Assembly (NCBI RefSeq): GCF_900110555.1
Contig: NZ_FOEE01000001.1
Span: 310,001 to 374,000 of the forward strand
Direction of reading: 5' to 3'
From: Trujillonella endophytica
Lineage (GTDB): Bacteria; Actinomycetota; Actinomycetes; Mycobacteriales; Geodermatophilaceae
DNA: 64,000 bases
Part shown: piece after piece, positions 1 through 8,632 of the stretch
How the letters are laid out: the number at the start of each line of letters is the position of its first letter
Numbering within the stretch: the first letter of the stretch is position 1
Made by a program: the position numbers and the translations under genes
Notes under the pieces: generated by a model
What the model saw: the letters and a program-made list of their open reading frames with translations, nothing else
Databases searched by the model: none
Told to the model about the DNA's origin: nothing

Positions 1-356
1 GGATCATCAACCTGTCGTCGACCTCGGCGCTGGGCAACCGCGGGCAGGCCAACTACTCGACGGCCAAGGCCGGGCTGCAGGGCTTCACCAAGACCCTCGC
101 CATCGAGCTCGGCAAGTTCGGCGTCACCGCCAACGCCGTCGCCCCCGGGTTCATCCAGACCGAGATGACCAAGGCGACCGCTGACCGGCTCGGCGTCGGC
201 TTCGAGGACTTCATCCAGTTCAACGCGTCGCAGATCCCGGTGGCCCGCGTCGGCCAGCCCGAGGACATCGCGCACCTCGTGTCGTTCTTCGCCAGCGAGG
301 GCGCCGGATTCGTCTCCGGCCAGGTCGTCTACGCCGCGGGTGGCCCCCGCAACTGA
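1..356 (+). CDS. Short-chain dehydrogenase/reductase, C-terminal part (5' truncated)
   Basis: This is the C-terminal 117 residues of a classical SDR oxidoreductase, cut by the window edge; the reading frame begins at base 3 and ends at a TGA. The visible part holds the core of the active site: an N-L-S-S strand with the catalytic Ser, then YSTAK, the Tyr-x-x-x-Lys pair, followed by the NAVAPGFIQTEMT loop that normally covers the nicotinamide. The end, with a G-Q-V-V-Y-A-A-G-G-P motif, resembles 3-oxoacyl-ACP reductases (FabG-like) and related acyl-CoA or aromatic alcohol dehydrogenases. Because the N-terminal TGxxxGIG cofactor site is outside the window, I cannot say whether NADH or NADPH is used, nor name the substrate. 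A strong hairpin terminator follows 14 bases after the stop, so it is the last gene of its transcript. Confidence 0.9.
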   Translation, partial: IINLSSTSALGNRGQANYSTAKAGLQGFTKTLAIELGKFGVTANAVAPGFIQTEMTKATADRLGVGFEDFIQFNASQIPVARVGQPEDIAHLVSFFASEGAGFVSGQVVYAAGGPRN

Positions 357-369
357 CGGCAGGTTCCGT

Positions 370-402
370 GAGGGCCCGGACGGCGATGCCGTCCGGGCCC
401 TC
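370..402 (+). terminator. Perfect hairpin terminator after the SDR gene
   Basis: A perfect 15-bp stem (370-384 with 388-402) closes on a three-base loop GAT just after the SDR stop codon. There is no T tract, as is common in high-GC actinobacteria. It probably ends the upstream transcript before the TetR gene. Confidence 0.75.
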
Positions 403-468
403 GGCGTTCCCGGGTGCGACACGCTGCACACGCTGAAAGATTGCGTGCACTGAAGCGAATGTGCTGAA

Positions 469-1092
469 GTGGTCCCCGTGACCGGACCGGGGCTGCGCGA
501 GCGCAAGAAGGCCGACACCCGGGCGGCGCTGGCCCGCGCGACGCTGCGGCTGGCCCGGGAGCAGGGCTGGGCCGAGGTCACGGTCGAGCAGATCGCCGCG
601 GCGGCCGACGTCTCCTCCCGCACGTTCTTCAACCACTTCTCCTCCAAGGAGGAGGCCCTCCTCCAGCCCGCCGGGGCCGAGCCCGGGCGGTTCGCGCGGC
701 AGCTGGCCGAGCAGCCCGCGGCGCTGCCCGCCCGCGAGGCGGCCCGTGCCGTCCTGCGCGCCGGGCTCGCCGAGATCGCCGCGGACGAGGACGGCGGCGG
801 CTGGCGGGTCCGCATGGAGGTCATCGGCAGCGATCCGGCGCTGCTGGCCCGCGCCGTCGAGGTCAGCACCGCGGGGGAGCGGGAGATGGCCGAGGCCCTC
901 GCCCGGCGCGCCGGGCAGGACCCCGACCGGGACCTGGAACCGGTGCTGCTGGCCGCGGTCCTCGGGGCCGCCCTCCGCGTCACGCTGGTCCGCTGGGCGT
1001 GCGCCCCGGGTCCGGTCGATCTGCCCGCGCTCTTCGACGAGGCCGTCGAGCTCGTCGCCACCGGCCTGCCCGGTCCCGCCGCGCTCTCCTGA
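469..1092 (+). CDS. TetR/AcrR family transcriptional regulator
   Basis: A 207-residue TetR-type repressor. The N-terminal domain starts with the usual basic stretch LRERKKADTR, followed by a helix-turn-helix at about residues 38-57 (VTVEQIAAAADVSSRTFFNHF) and the typical K-E-E/A-L continuation; the C-terminal ligand domain is unremarkable. The start used is GTG 469; a second GTG at 478 would remove three residues and is equally possible because neither has a strong ribosome-binding site. The gene lies 79 bp upstream of a DHA2-type drug exporter on the same strand, the common arrangement of a local repressor that controls an efflux pump and itself. The effector cannot be deduced. Confidence 0.88.
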   Translation: MVPVTGPGLRERKKADTRAALARATLRLAREQGWAEVTVEQIAAAADVSSRTFFNHFSSKEEALLQPAGAEPGRFARQLAEQPAALPAREAARAVLRAGLAEIAADEDGGGWRVRMEVIGSDPALLARAVEVSTAGEREMAEALARRAGQDPDRDLEPVLLAAVLGAALRVTLVRWACAPGPVDLPALFDEAVELVATGLPGPAALS

Positions 1093-1171
1093 CCCGCCCG
1101 GCCCCGCCCCGCCGGCCGTGCAGGCGCGCGGCCGACCGACACCATCCAGCACCACGAACCGAGGAGCACCC

Positions 1172-2755
1172 GTGTCCGCGATGGCCGATCCCGCCGCCCC
1201 GACGAGCCCGGCGGACGACGGCCCGCCGGCGGCGATGACCCGCCGGGAGGTGCTGTCGGCGCTGTCCGGCCTCTTCATGGGCATGTTCGTCGCCATCCTG
1301 GCGGCCACCATCGTCACCAACGCCCTGCCGACGATCATCCCCGAGCTCGGGGGCAGCCAGTCGGTCTACACCTGGATCGTCACCGCCGAGCTCCTGGCCA
1401 TGACCGCCACGGTGCCGCTGTGGGGCAAGCTCGCCGACCTCGTCGACCAGAAGCTGCTCATCCAGCTGTCGTTCGCGCTGTTCCTGGCCGGCTCGCTGCT
1501 CGCCGGGCTCTCGCAGGACACCACGATGCTCATCCTCGCCCGCGTGCTCCAGGGCGCCGGAGCCGGTGGCCTCACCGCGCTCGTGCAGATCGTGATGGCG
1601 GCGATGATCCCGCCGCGCGAGCTGGGCCGCTACGCCGGCGTCTTCGGCGCCATCTTCGCCGTCGGCACCGTCGCCGGGCCGCTCATCGGCGGCGTCATCG
1701 TCGACACCTCCTGGCTCGGCTGGCGCTGGTGCTTCCTGTTCGGCGTCCCCTTCACGGTGGCCGCGATGGTGCTCATCCAGCGCACGCTGAACCTGACCGC
1801 CGTCCGCCGCCGCGAGGTGCACGTCGACTGGCAGGGTGCGCTGCTGCTCACCGCCGGCGTCAGCACGCTGCTCATCTGGGTGACGCTGGCCGGCAACGAC
1901 TTCGACTGGATCTCCACCCCGACCGCGCTCATGGTCCTCGGCAGCGTCGTCCTGCTGGCGCTGGCCGTGCTGGTCGAGGCGCGCTCGCCGGAGCCGGTGA
2001 TCCCGCTGGGGCTGTTCCGCAACCGCACCGTGTCGCTGGCGATCGTCGCCAGCGCGCTGGTGGGCATCGCGATGTTCGGCGGCACGGTGTTCCTCACCCA
2101 GTACTTCCAGGTGGCCCTGGGCTACTCGCCGACGAAGGCCGGCCTGCTCTCCCTGCCGCTGGTGGGCGGCCTTCTGGTGTCCTCCACCGTGGCCGGCGCG
2201 CTGATCACCCGGAGCGGCCGCTGGAAGGGCTACCTGATCGCCGGCGGCGTCCTCATGACGCTCGGCTTCGGCCTGCTGTCCACGATCGACGCCGCGACGT
2301 CGATGTCGCTGCTCGGGATCTTCATGGCCGTGACCGGCGCCGGCGTCGGCCTGCTCATGCAGAACCTGGTGCTCGCCGCCCAGAACGACGTGCCGGCCGC
2401 CGAGCTGGGCACGACGACATCGGTCGTCTCCTTCTTCCGCAGTCTCGGCGGCACCATCGGCGTCAGCGTCCTGGGCGCGGTGCTGGCGGCGAAGGTGGCC
2501 GACGGGCTCGGGACGGCCGGCGGCGGCTCGGGCGGGCACGGAGAGGCCACTGCGCCGGACATCTCCGAGCTGCCCCCGGAGGCCGTGACCCTGGTCCAGG
2601 ACACCTACGCCGGCGCCACGGCCGACCTGTTCCTGATCGCCACGCCGCTGGCCGCGCTGGCCCTGGTCGCCGTCCTGTTCATCCGGGAGAAGGCGCTCAA
2701 GACCACCTCGGGTGCCGAGCGGCTCGCCGCGGAGCAGGCCCCGATCCCGCACTGA
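1172..2755 (+). CDS. MFS transporter, DHA2 (EmrB/QacA-like) drug exporter
   Basis: A 527-residue major facilitator of the 14-helix DHA2 family, an inner-membrane proton antiporter that usually exports cationic or lipophilic drugs. Visible are the first helix (GLFMGMFVAILAATIVTNALPTI), the loop 2-3 motif A form GKLADLVDQK, the motif C-like GAIFAVGTVAGPLIGG in helix 5, and many hydrophobic segments up to residue ~510. The start GTG 1172 is chosen because GAGGAG lies at 1161-1166 with proper spacing; an in-frame ATG at 1181 is the alternative. The preceding TetR gene very probably controls it. Substrate unknown. A strong hairpin follows the stop codon. Confidence 0.9.
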   Translation: MSAMADPAAPTSPADDGPPAAMTRREVLSALSGLFMGMFVAILAATIVTNALPTIIPELGGSQSVYTWIVTAELLAMTATVPLWGKLADLVDQKLLIQLSFALFLAGSLLAGLSQDTTMLILARVLQGAGAGGLTALVQIVMAAMIPPRELGRYAGVFGAIFAVGTVAGPLIGGVIVDTSWLGWRWCFLFGVPFTVAAMVLIQRTLNLTAVRRREVHVDWQGALLLTAGVSTLLIWVTLAGNDFDWISTPTALMVLGSVVLLALAVLVEARSPEPVIPLGLFRNRTVSLAIVASALVGIAMFGGTVFLTQYFQVALGYSPTKAGLLSLPLVGGLLVSSTVAGALITRSGRWKGYLIAGGVLMTLGFGLLSTIDAATSMSLLGIFMAVTGAGVGLLMQNLVLAAQNDVPAAELGTTTSVVSFFRSLGGTIGVSVLGAVLAAKVADGLGTAGGGSGGHGEATAPDISELPPEAVTLVQDTYAGATADLFLIATPLAALALVAVLFIREKALKTTSGAERLAAEQAPIPH

Positions 2756-2775
2756 CCGGCGCACTGACCGGCGCG

Positions 2776-2807
2776 CCGGCCGGCGGGCAGAACGCCCGGC
2801 CGGCCGG
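2776..2807 (+). terminator. GC-rich hairpin after the DHA2 exporter
   Basis: The arms 2776-2788 and 2794-2807 pair over 13 bp with a single bulged G and a loop AGAAC. It lies 20 bases after the exporter stop and ends just before the hydrolase start, so it may reduce read-through into that gene. Confidence 0.55.
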
Positions 2808-2820
2808 TGTTGTGCCGGGG

Positions 2821-3444
2821 GTGACGGACTCTCCCCGCCTGCACCTGGCCCTCCTCGGAGACAGCATCGCGTTCGGCACCGGCACCGAACGCGTCGAGGA
2901 CGGCCTCGGCCCCCGGCTGGCCGTGGCCCTGCGCGCCGACGGGCACGACGTCGCGCTGGCGGTCCTCGCCGTTCCCGGAGCGGTCTCGGCCGACCTCGCC
3001 GCGCAGGTGCGCCGGGCGGTGCCGGGGACCGACCTGGCCGTGGTGGTGGTGGGCGCCAACGACCTCGCCCGGATGGTGGCCCCGGAGCGCGCGGCCACCG
3101 CCCTGGGCGAGGCGGTCCGGGCGCTGCGCGCGGCCGGCGCCGACGTCGTCGTCGTCCCGGCGCCGGACATGTCGTCGCTCCCGCTCGTGCCCCCGGCGCT
3201 GCGGCCGGTCGTGCGCGCGGCCTGCGCCGAGCTGCAGCGCCGGCAGGAGGAGGTGGCCGAGTCCGCCGGTGCGCGGGTGGCCGCCGTCGCGGCGCACGTG
3301 AGCAGCACGTTCGACGGCGACCTGTCGATGTTCGCCGCCGACCGCTACCACCCGTCGTCGGCGGGCTACGCGGCGATCGCCGCGGTCCTCGTCCCGTTCG
3401 TGCTGGACGCGGCGCGGGCGCGCCGGGACGGCGAGGTGGCCTGA
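2821..3444 (+). CDS. SGNH/GDSL-family hydrolase
   Basis: A 207-residue small esterase or lipase of the SGNH superfamily. Block I is GDSIAFGTG with the nucleophile Ser15, block III is the GAND element near residue 79, and block V is D-R-Y-H near residues 173-176, supplying the catalytic Asp and His. There is no clear signal peptide, so it is probably cytoplasmic. The GTG at 2821 is used; a GTG at 2812 would add three residues. The substrate may be an acylated lipid, sugar or other ester; the sequence does not tell. It faces the convergent cupin gene, with a shared hairpin between them. Confidence 0.85.
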   Translation: MTDSPRLHLALLGDSIAFGTGTERVEDGLGPRLAVALRADGHDVALAVLAVPGAVSADLAAQVRRAVPGTDLAVVVVGANDLARMVAPERAATALGEAVRALRAAGADVVVVPAPDMSSLPLVPPALRPVVRAACAELQRRQEEVAESAGARVAAVAAHVSSTFDGDLSMFAADRYHPSSAGYAAIAAVLVPFVLDAARARRDGEVA

Positions 3445-3520
3445 CGGGCGCGGGCGCGGGGGCGGGCGCAGGGGCGGGAGCGACGTCGGCGGGGCGCGAC
3501 GGCGGCAGGGTCCGACGGCG

Positions 3521-3547
3521 GCGGGGCCCCCGGTCCGGGAGCCCCGC
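3521..3547. terminator. Hairpin between convergent hydrolase and cupin genes
   Basis: Arms 3521-3533 and 3535-3547 pair at 12 of 13 positions across a very short centre, so the real loop is about seven bases. It stands between two convergent genes and can serve both. The 40 bases before it are an extremely G-rich tract (GGGCGCGGGGGCGGG type). Confidence 0.5.
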
Positions 3548-3554
3548 CCGCACG

Positions 3555-3956
3555 TCAGTCGGACGTCGGCGGCTCGTCCTTGCCCGCCTCCTCCAGCTCG
3601 TCGGCCTCCTCCTTCGTCGCGTGCACCGCGCCGTCGGCGTGCTCCGGCGGGCCGTAGACCGTGTAGAGGACGAGCGGGTTGGGTCCGGTGTTGACGAAGT
3701 TGTGCTTCGTGCCGGCCGGGACGACGACCAGGTCGCCCTGCACGACCTTCTTCGTCGAGCCGCCGACCCGCGCCTCGCCGGTGCCGCTGACGAAGGTCAG
3801 GATCTGGTCGATGTCCTCGTGGACCTCCTCGCCGATCTCCCCGTCCGGCGGGATGGTCATGATGACCAGCTGGGTCTTGTCCCCGGTCCACAGGACCCGG
3901 CGGAAGTCGGCGGACTTCTCCGCCTCGGTGGCGATGGTGTAGTGGATGACGGCCAT
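3555..3956 (-). CDS. Cupin domain-containing protein
   Basis: A 133-residue single-domain cupin. The first cupin motif is present as G-x-x-V-H-E-D-I-D-Q-I-L-T-F-V-S-G-x-G (residues ~38-60), the second as G-D-L-V-V-V-P-A-G-T-K-H-N-F-V-N. A His and Glu from motif 1 and a His from motif 2 could bind a metal. The C-terminal tail is very acidic (KEEADELEEAGKDEPPTSD). The start ATG 3956 has GAGAGGAG a few bases upstream and is preferred over upstream in-frame codons. Such stand-alone cupins can be isomerases, dioxygenases or sensory modules; no function can be assigned. It is a single-gene transcript, convergent with the SGNH hydrolase. Confidence 0.85.
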   Translation of the reverse strand: MAVIHYTIATEAEKSADFRRVLWTGDKTQLVIMTIPPDGEIGEEVHEDIDQILTFVSGTGEARVGGSTKKVVQGDLVVVPAGTKHNFVNTGPNPLVLYTVYGPPEHADGAVHATKEEADELEEAGKDEPPTSD

Positions 3957-4089
3957 CGTCGGCTCCTCTCGTCGTGCAGCGCAGGTGCCGTCCGGGCGAG
4001 GGCCCGGACGGCGAACGCCCTGCTCCTGCCCGGTGCGAGCGCGGATTAGTCGTCCCGGAGGTGTGAGCTGTCCGGTGGCGGCGCCGGGC

Positions 4090-5358
4090 CTACGCGGCGG
4101 TGACACTCCCGGCCATGTGGGCGCGCCAGAGCCGCACCAGGCCCGTGGCGACGAGCAGGACGCTGGCCGTGACGGCCGCGAACACGACGTTCAGCACGGT
4201 CAGCAGGTCGAGGGCGATCAGCAGCTCCACCAGGACGACCTCGAGCACGACGGCGCCCCACACCGCGGCGGCGGCCACCCGGTCGGCGGCCGCGATCCCC
4301 GAGTACAGCAGCAGCTGGGCCAGTGCCAGCAGGGTGCCCAGCAGGGCGAAGACCCAGGAGGCGTCGCGGAGGGCCGCGCCGTACTCCGCGCCGCCGACGA
4401 GCGGGAGCGCCCGGGCGCCCAGGATCGCCGTGGCGGCGGTGAGCAGCGCGCCGACCGAGCCGACGAGGGCGACGGCGGCCGGGAGCACCCGCCGGCGGGA
4501 CCGCGCGTTGGCCAGCCGGGGCAGCAGCACCACGCTGACGCCCTGGGGAAGCCAGAAGGCGATCTTGGCGAAGATGGACGCGACCGCGTACTCGCCGGCG
4601 AGCTCCGCGGGCAGGTAGTGGCGGGCCAGCAGGACGTCGAGGTTCACCAGGAGCACGAGCCCGAGCAGCGGGACCGACGCCCGCGCGGCGGCGACGACGT
4701 GCGGTCGGGCACCGCGCGCGATCCCCGGCCGGCCGCAGGCCACCCAGCCCAGCACCGCGCTGGCCGTGCAGCCGAGGGCCATGCCGATCAGCGCGGACCC
4801 GGGGGTCCCCCCGATGAGCAGGCCGCCGACGCCGCCGCCGGTCTTGGCCACGCCGAACAGGCCGGTGAGGATCGCCAGCCGGTGGTAGCGGCCGCACCCC
4901 TGGAGGAGGCCGTCGTAGCCGCCGACCAGCGTGTGCGGCACGAGGACGGCGACCAGCCACAGCACCGTCGACGGGCGGTCCAGGTGCAGCAGGGCCACGA
5001 GGGGGCCGACGGCCAGCAGCCCCAGCACGCCGACGGCGAGCGCACCGGCGAGCTGGGCCGCGTGCAGCCGGGCCATGGTCAGGCGCTGCTCGTCGGGGCC
5101 GGCGTCCCGGCGCAGCGCGCCCAGCCGCAGCGCGGCCGCCGTCTGCAGGCCCGTCATCGGCACCACACCGATGAACATGACGCTGAGCAGGGCGGCGAGC
5201 TCGCCGTACGCCTCGGGGGCCAGCAGCCGGGCGGCCGCGACCGTGAAGACGTAGGCCAGCCCGTTGACGCCCAGCAGGGCGAGCGAGACCAGCGCCGCCG
5301 GGACGGCGGCCTGGCGCCGCGTGCGGGCGATGCCGGGGACGGTCGGGGTCGCGGTCAT
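4090..5358 (-). CDS. Polysaccharide/lipid-linked sugar flippase-like membrane protein (MOP superfamily)
   Basis: A 422-residue polytopic membrane protein whose start (ALVSLALLGVNGLAYVFTVAAARLLAPEAYGELAALLSVM) is the signature of Wzx/MurJ-type flippases of the MOP superfamily: a helix, then A-x-x-L-x-x-x-x-Y-G-x-x. About twelve hydrophobic helices can be counted. Its job would be to move a lipid-linked sugar across the cytoplasmic membrane. It lies 70 bp downstream of, and on the same strand as, a GT4 glycosyltransferase, and beside AftD-like and DUF3068 genes, which supports a role in cell-wall glycan export. Start ATG 5358 gives a natural N terminus; longer in-frame versions add an Arg/Pro-rich non-membrane tail typical of read-through. 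Confidence 0.82.
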   Translation of the reverse strand: MTATPTVPGIARTRRQAAVPAALVSLALLGVNGLAYVFTVAAARLLAPEAYGELAALLSVMFIGVVPMTGLQTAAALRLGALRRDAGPDEQRLTMARLHAAQLAGALAVGVLGLLAVGPLVALLHLDRPSTVLWLVAVLVPHTLVGGYDGLLQGCGRYHRLAILTGLFGVAKTGGGVGGLLIGGTPGSALIGMALGCTASAVLGWVACGRPGIARGARPHVVAAARASVPLLGLVLLVNLDVLLARHYLPAELAGEYAVASIFAKIAFWLPQGVSVVLLPRLANARSRRRVLPAAVALVGSVGALLTAATAILGARALPLVGGAEYGAALRDASWVFALLGTLLALAQLLLYSGIAAADRVAAAAVWGAVVLEVVLVELLIALDLLTVLNVVFAAVTASVLLVATGLVRLWRAHMAGSVTAA

Positions 5359-5428
5359 CGCGGCACCCCGGACCGAGGCGCCCGGACGACCGCGGCCCGC
5401 TGCCGCGTGGTGCACCGGGCGCGCCCGC

Positions 5429-6724
5429 TCATGCCGTTCCCGCCCGACCGGCCACCGCGGCGGTGCCGGGGTCGTCGAGGGCGGGGGGGACGGCGCCGTC
5501 GGCGGTGCCGGCGCCCCCGATCGCCACGCGGTCGAGCGTGCTGCTGAGGTGCGCGAGGTCGGGATCGCCGCCGGCCGGGATCGCGTCACGGACGGAGCGG
5601 GCCAGGACCGCGGCGAAGTTGCGGACGGTGACCGGCCACTCCAGCGAGGCGGCGTGGCGGGCGGCCGCGGCCCCCATCGCCGCGCGCGTCTCGTCGTCCT
5701 CCAGCAGCCGGGCGGCCGCGGCGGTCATCTCGTCGAGGTCGTCGACGAGCACGCCGCTCACCCCGTCGAGGACCGACTCCCGCAGGCCACCGGCCGAGCG
5801 GTAGCCGACGGTGGGGACGCCGTGGCCGCCGGCCTCGTTGACCACCAGCCCCCAGCCCTCCTTGATCGACGGGCACAGGTGCACCCATGCCGAGGCGAGG
5901 AGCTCGTGCTTGCCCTGCTCGTCGACGTAGCCGGCGAACGTCACCCGCTCGGCGACGCCCAGCCGCTCGGCCTCGGCGCGCAACTGGTCCTCCCACCAGC
6001 CGTCGCCGATGATGGTCAGGCGCAGGTCGGGCCAGCGGTCGCTCAGCCGGGCGAGGACCTCCAGGGCGTGCTCGACGCGCTTGTGCGGAACCAGCCGCCC
6101 CAGCGCCACCAGTTCGGGGATGGCCGACCGCCGGGTCGTCACGGACGGAATCGGCTCGATGCCCACGGGGACGACGGTGATCCGCTCCGCCCCGATGCCG
6201 AGCCCGACCATCTCGCCGCGCGTGGCCTCGGAGATCGTCACGTAGCGGGAGCGCCGGTAGACGCGCGGCGCGATGATCGACTCCAGCCACCAGCCGACCC
6301 GGCCCATGACGCGGCCGAAGACGATCGGCCACTGCTCGCGGTGCACGTGGTAGACGACGGCGGTCACCGGCCCGCGGCGGACCAGCGTGCTGCAGAACGG
6401 GATGCCGTTCTGCACGTCGACCACCAGGCGGGGGCGGGTGCGCCGGACGAAGGCCAGGGCCCGCGGGTAGACGCTCAGCCGGCTGCCGCGGCGGACGATG
6501 CGGACGCCGTCGACGACCTCGTCGGCCGGGGCCCGGTCGTGGGCGGCGCAGAACAGGGTGACGCGGAGCCCGGCGGCGGCCAGCCCCTGGGCGACCTGGT
6601 GGACATAGCGCTCCGACCCGCCGCCCTCGGGGTGGGTGGTGTCGCGCCAGTTCACGATCAGGACGTCGGTGTCCACGGGTCGGTCGAGCACCCGGGGCAC
6701 ATTAATGCACGTGACAGACTCCAT
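5429..6724 (-). CDS. Glycosyltransferase family 4 protein
   Basis: A GT-B fold transferase of about 431 residues. The N-terminal domain carries the E-G-G-G-S-E-R-Y loop after an N-W-R-D-T-T-H strand, and the C-terminal domain has V-A-L-G-R-L-V-P-H-K-R and the EX7E motif in K-E-G-W-G-L-V-V-N-E-A-G-G-H-G-V-P, all standard for retaining GT4 enzymes that use nucleotide sugars. It would act on the cytoplasmic face. I use ATG 6724; a TTG at 6748 or a GTG at 6676 are possible, since no strong ribosome-binding site marks any of them. It is divergent from the methyltransferase (start 6767), leaving only about 40 bp for both promoters, and precedes the flippase gene. The combination resembles mycobacterial Rv0224c-Rv0226c. 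Confidence 0.85.
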   Translation of the reverse strand: MESVTCINVPRVLDRPVDTDVLIVNWRDTTHPEGGGSERYVHQVAQGLAAAGLRVTLFCAAHDRAPADEVVDGVRIVRRGSRLSVYPRALAFVRRTRPRLVVDVQNGIPFCSTLVRRGPVTAVVYHVHREQWPIVFGRVMGRVGWWLESIIAPRVYRRSRYVTISEATRGEMVGLGIGAERITVVPVGIEPIPSVTTRRSAIPELVALGRLVPHKRVEHALEVLARLSDRWPDLRLTIIGDGWWEDQLRAEAERLGVAERVTFAGYVDEQGKHELLASAWVHLCPSIKEGWGLVVNEAGGHGVPTVGYRSAGGLRESVLDGVSGVLVDDLDEMTAAAARLLEDDETRAAMGAAAARHAASLEWPVTVRNFAAVLARSVRDAIPAGGDPDLAHLSSTLDRVAIGGAGTADGAVPPALDDPGTAAVAGRAGTA

Positions 6725-6766
6725 CGATCCCACACGCGGGACCGGCAACCCGAATGGAGTGCTCGC

Positions 6767-7495
6767 ATGGACCGATCGGCCACCTTCTCACGGTCGGTCA
6801 CGCTCTTCCGGGCCTTCCGGCGCGAGCAGTCGGACCCCGACGACTTCTACGGCATCCTGGCCGCCGACTCGGTGGCCCAACTGTCCCGCTGGGTCGACCT
6901 CCCGGGCACCACGGTGCTCGACGTCGGGGGCGGTCCGGGGTACTTCGCCGACGCGTTCCGCGGCGCCGGCGCCACCTACGTCGGCCTGGAGCCGGACGCC
7001 GGCGAGATGGCCGCCCGCGGGGAGATCGAGCCGGGCACGCTGCGCGGCAGCGGCGAGGAACTGCCCATCCGCACGGGGGCGGTCGACGTCTGCTACTCCT
7101 CGAACGTCCTCGAGCACGTCCGCCGTCCCTGGGCCATGGCCGACGAGATGGTGCGGGTGACCCGCCCCGGCGGCCTCGTCTACCTCTCCTACACCCCGTG
7201 GTTGTCGCCGTGGGGCGGGCACGAGACCTCGCCGTGGCACTACCTCGGCGGCATGCGGGCGCGTCGGCGGTACGTGCGCCAGACCGGCGCGGAACCGAAG
7301 AACCGGTTCGGCGAGTCGCTGTTCCGGGTCACGGCCGGCGGGGCCGCGCGGTGGGCCCGGTCGTGCCCGGACGCCGACCTGCTCGCCGTGCTGCCGCGGT
7401 ACCACCCGTGGTGGGCGGCCTGGGTGGCGCGGGTGCCGGGGCTGCGCGAGTTCGCGTCCTGGAACTTCGTGCTGGTCCTGCGCAAGCGGGGCTGA
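6767..7495 (+). CDS. Class I SAM-dependent methyltransferase
   Basis: A 242-residue methyltransferase with Rossmann motif I as L-D-V-G-G-G-P-G (residues ~45-52), an acidic G-L-E-P-D post-motif, an S-S-N-V-L-E-H-V motif and V-T-R-P-G-G motif III. This is the Methyltransf_11/25 type, often modifying lipids or sugars. The ATG 6767 has GGAG about eight bases upstream. It is divergent from the GT4 gene and upstream of DUF3068 and AftD-like genes, the same neighbours as the M. tuberculosis Rv0224c methyltransferase (recalled from memory), so modification of an envelope glycolipid is plausible but inferred. Confidence 0.85.
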   Translation: MDRSATFSRSVTLFRAFRREQSDPDDFYGILAADSVAQLSRWVDLPGTTVLDVGGGPGYFADAFRGAGATYVGLEPDAGEMAARGEIEPGTLRGSGEELPIRTGAVDVCYSSNVLEHVRRPWAMADEMVRVTRPGGLVYLSYTPWLSPWGGHETSPWHYLGGMRARRRYVRQTGAEPKNRFGESLFRVTAGGAARWARSCPDADLLAVLPRYHPWWAAWVARVPGLREFASWNFVLVLRKRG

Positions 7496-7595
7496 AACCC
7501 GCCTCGGCGTCGGCTCGTCGGCACCGGTCCGGGCGCTCGGTCGGGGTAGCCTGGGCGGGTTGTCGCGACCCGGCCGTGGCGGGGGAAGGAAGTGC

Positions 7596-8609
7596 ATGCG
7601 GGCACGTGTCGTCGGGCTGACCGTGGTCGGGCTCGGGGGCTGCGCGCTCGCCGTCGCCCTGCTGGCGGGCACCTGGCCGACCCCGTCGCCGGAGGAGCTG
7701 GCCCTGGACGAGTCGTTCGAGACCGTGGCCACCGGTGAGGGCAGCTACCTCGACCCCGCTGACCTCGTGCCGCGCACCGGTGCCGAGCTCTCGCGGTCGG
7801 TCCGGGTGAGCGGCGACGAGGACACCGGCGACGCCGACGACGACACGGTCGTCTGGACCGCGCAGACCACCACGAGCGACGCCGACGGCACGCTGATCGA
7901 CACCGGCGTCACCATCGCCTGCCTCGACCGGCGCACCGCCGAGGCCCAGCCCTGCGCCGCGGAGTCCGTCGACGGCGAGCCGGTCGACGTCGCGGGGCTG
8001 ACCGTGGCCTTCCCGCCCGACACCCAGCGCCGCGACCACGACGTGTGGGACGGCGCCGTGCGGCAGGCGCTCCCGGCCCGCTTCGCCGGCACGGACGAGG
8101 TGCGCGGGCTGGCGGTCCTCCGCTTCGAGCAGGAGGTCCCCGAGCAGGCCGTGGCCACCGTCGCCGTGCCGGGCGAGTGGTTCGGCCCGGCCCCCGATGC
8201 GGACGCCGACGACGACGCCGCAGCCGACGACGACGAGCCGGCGGGCGACCTGTCCGCCGACGTGCTGCACAGCGGCACCCGCACGCTGCTCGTGGAGCCG
8301 GTCAGCGGCGTCGTCGTGACCGCCGAGGAGAGCGTGCTCACGGTGCTCCGCGCCCCCGACGGCCGGGCCGGACCCGTTCTGCTGTCGGGCACCTTCCGCT
8401 CCACCGACGCGACCGTCGCCGACGCGGTCGCCCGCGCCCGGCAGGCCCTCGACCGGCAGGACGGGATGGACGACGGCCTGCGCTGGGCGCTCGGTGGCAC
8501 CGGTCTCGCGCTGGTCGTCCTCGGCGCCCTCCTGGCCGTCCGCAGCCGTCCGGCGACCGCCCAGCCCGGTGAGGACGAGCCCGCACGGGTCCCCGTCCTC
8601 ACCGCCTGA
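7596..8609 (+). CDS. DUF3068 (PorA-family) membrane-anchored extracytoplasmic protein
   Basis: A 337-residue protein with an N-terminal transmembrane or signal anchor (residues 5-25), a large outside domain, and a second membrane helix near the C terminus (ALGGTGLALVVLGALLAVRS) before a short acidic-proline tail. The F-E-T-V-A-T-G-E-G-S-Y-L-D-P segment right after the anchor is typical of DUF3068, a family annotated as porin PorA-like in mycolic-acid actinobacteria but of unproven function in others. An insertion rich in Asp (DADADDDAAADDDEPAGD, residues ~200-220) is peculiar and may bind calcium or simply be a linker. Start ATG 7596 has GGAAGGAAG upstream. The AftD-like gene follows after 23 bp, so both are probably co-transcribed. 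Confidence 0.82.
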   Translation: MRARVVGLTVVGLGGCALAVALLAGTWPTPSPEELALDESFETVATGEGSYLDPADLVPRTGAELSRSVRVSGDEDTGDADDDTVVWTAQTTTSDADGTLIDTGVTIACLDRRTAEAQPCAAESVDGEPVDVAGLTVAFPPDTQRRDHDVWDGAVRQALPARFAGTDEVRGLAVLRFEQEVPEQAVATVAVPGEWFGPAPDADADDDAAADDDEPAGDLSADVLHSGTRTLLVEPVSGVVVTAEESVLTVLRAPDGRAGPVLLSGTFRSTDATVADAVARARQALDRQDGMDDGLRWALGGTGLALVVLGALLAVRSRPATAQPGEDEPARVPVLTA

Positions 8610-8632
8610 GCGCCGGCGAGGTCGCCGTCCCC

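Noticed and set aside
3445-3520. G-rich tract after the hydrolase gene as a G-quadruplex
   Set aside because: Runs of three or more G are present but interrupted in a generally very GC-rich background, so no specific claim can be supported.
980-3553. Long open reading frames on the minus strand under the TetR-MFS-hydrolase genes
   Set aside because: They translate to Arg/Pro/Gly/His-rich strings with no domain, the usual shadows in very GC-rich DNA; the plus-strand genes carry clear family motifs.
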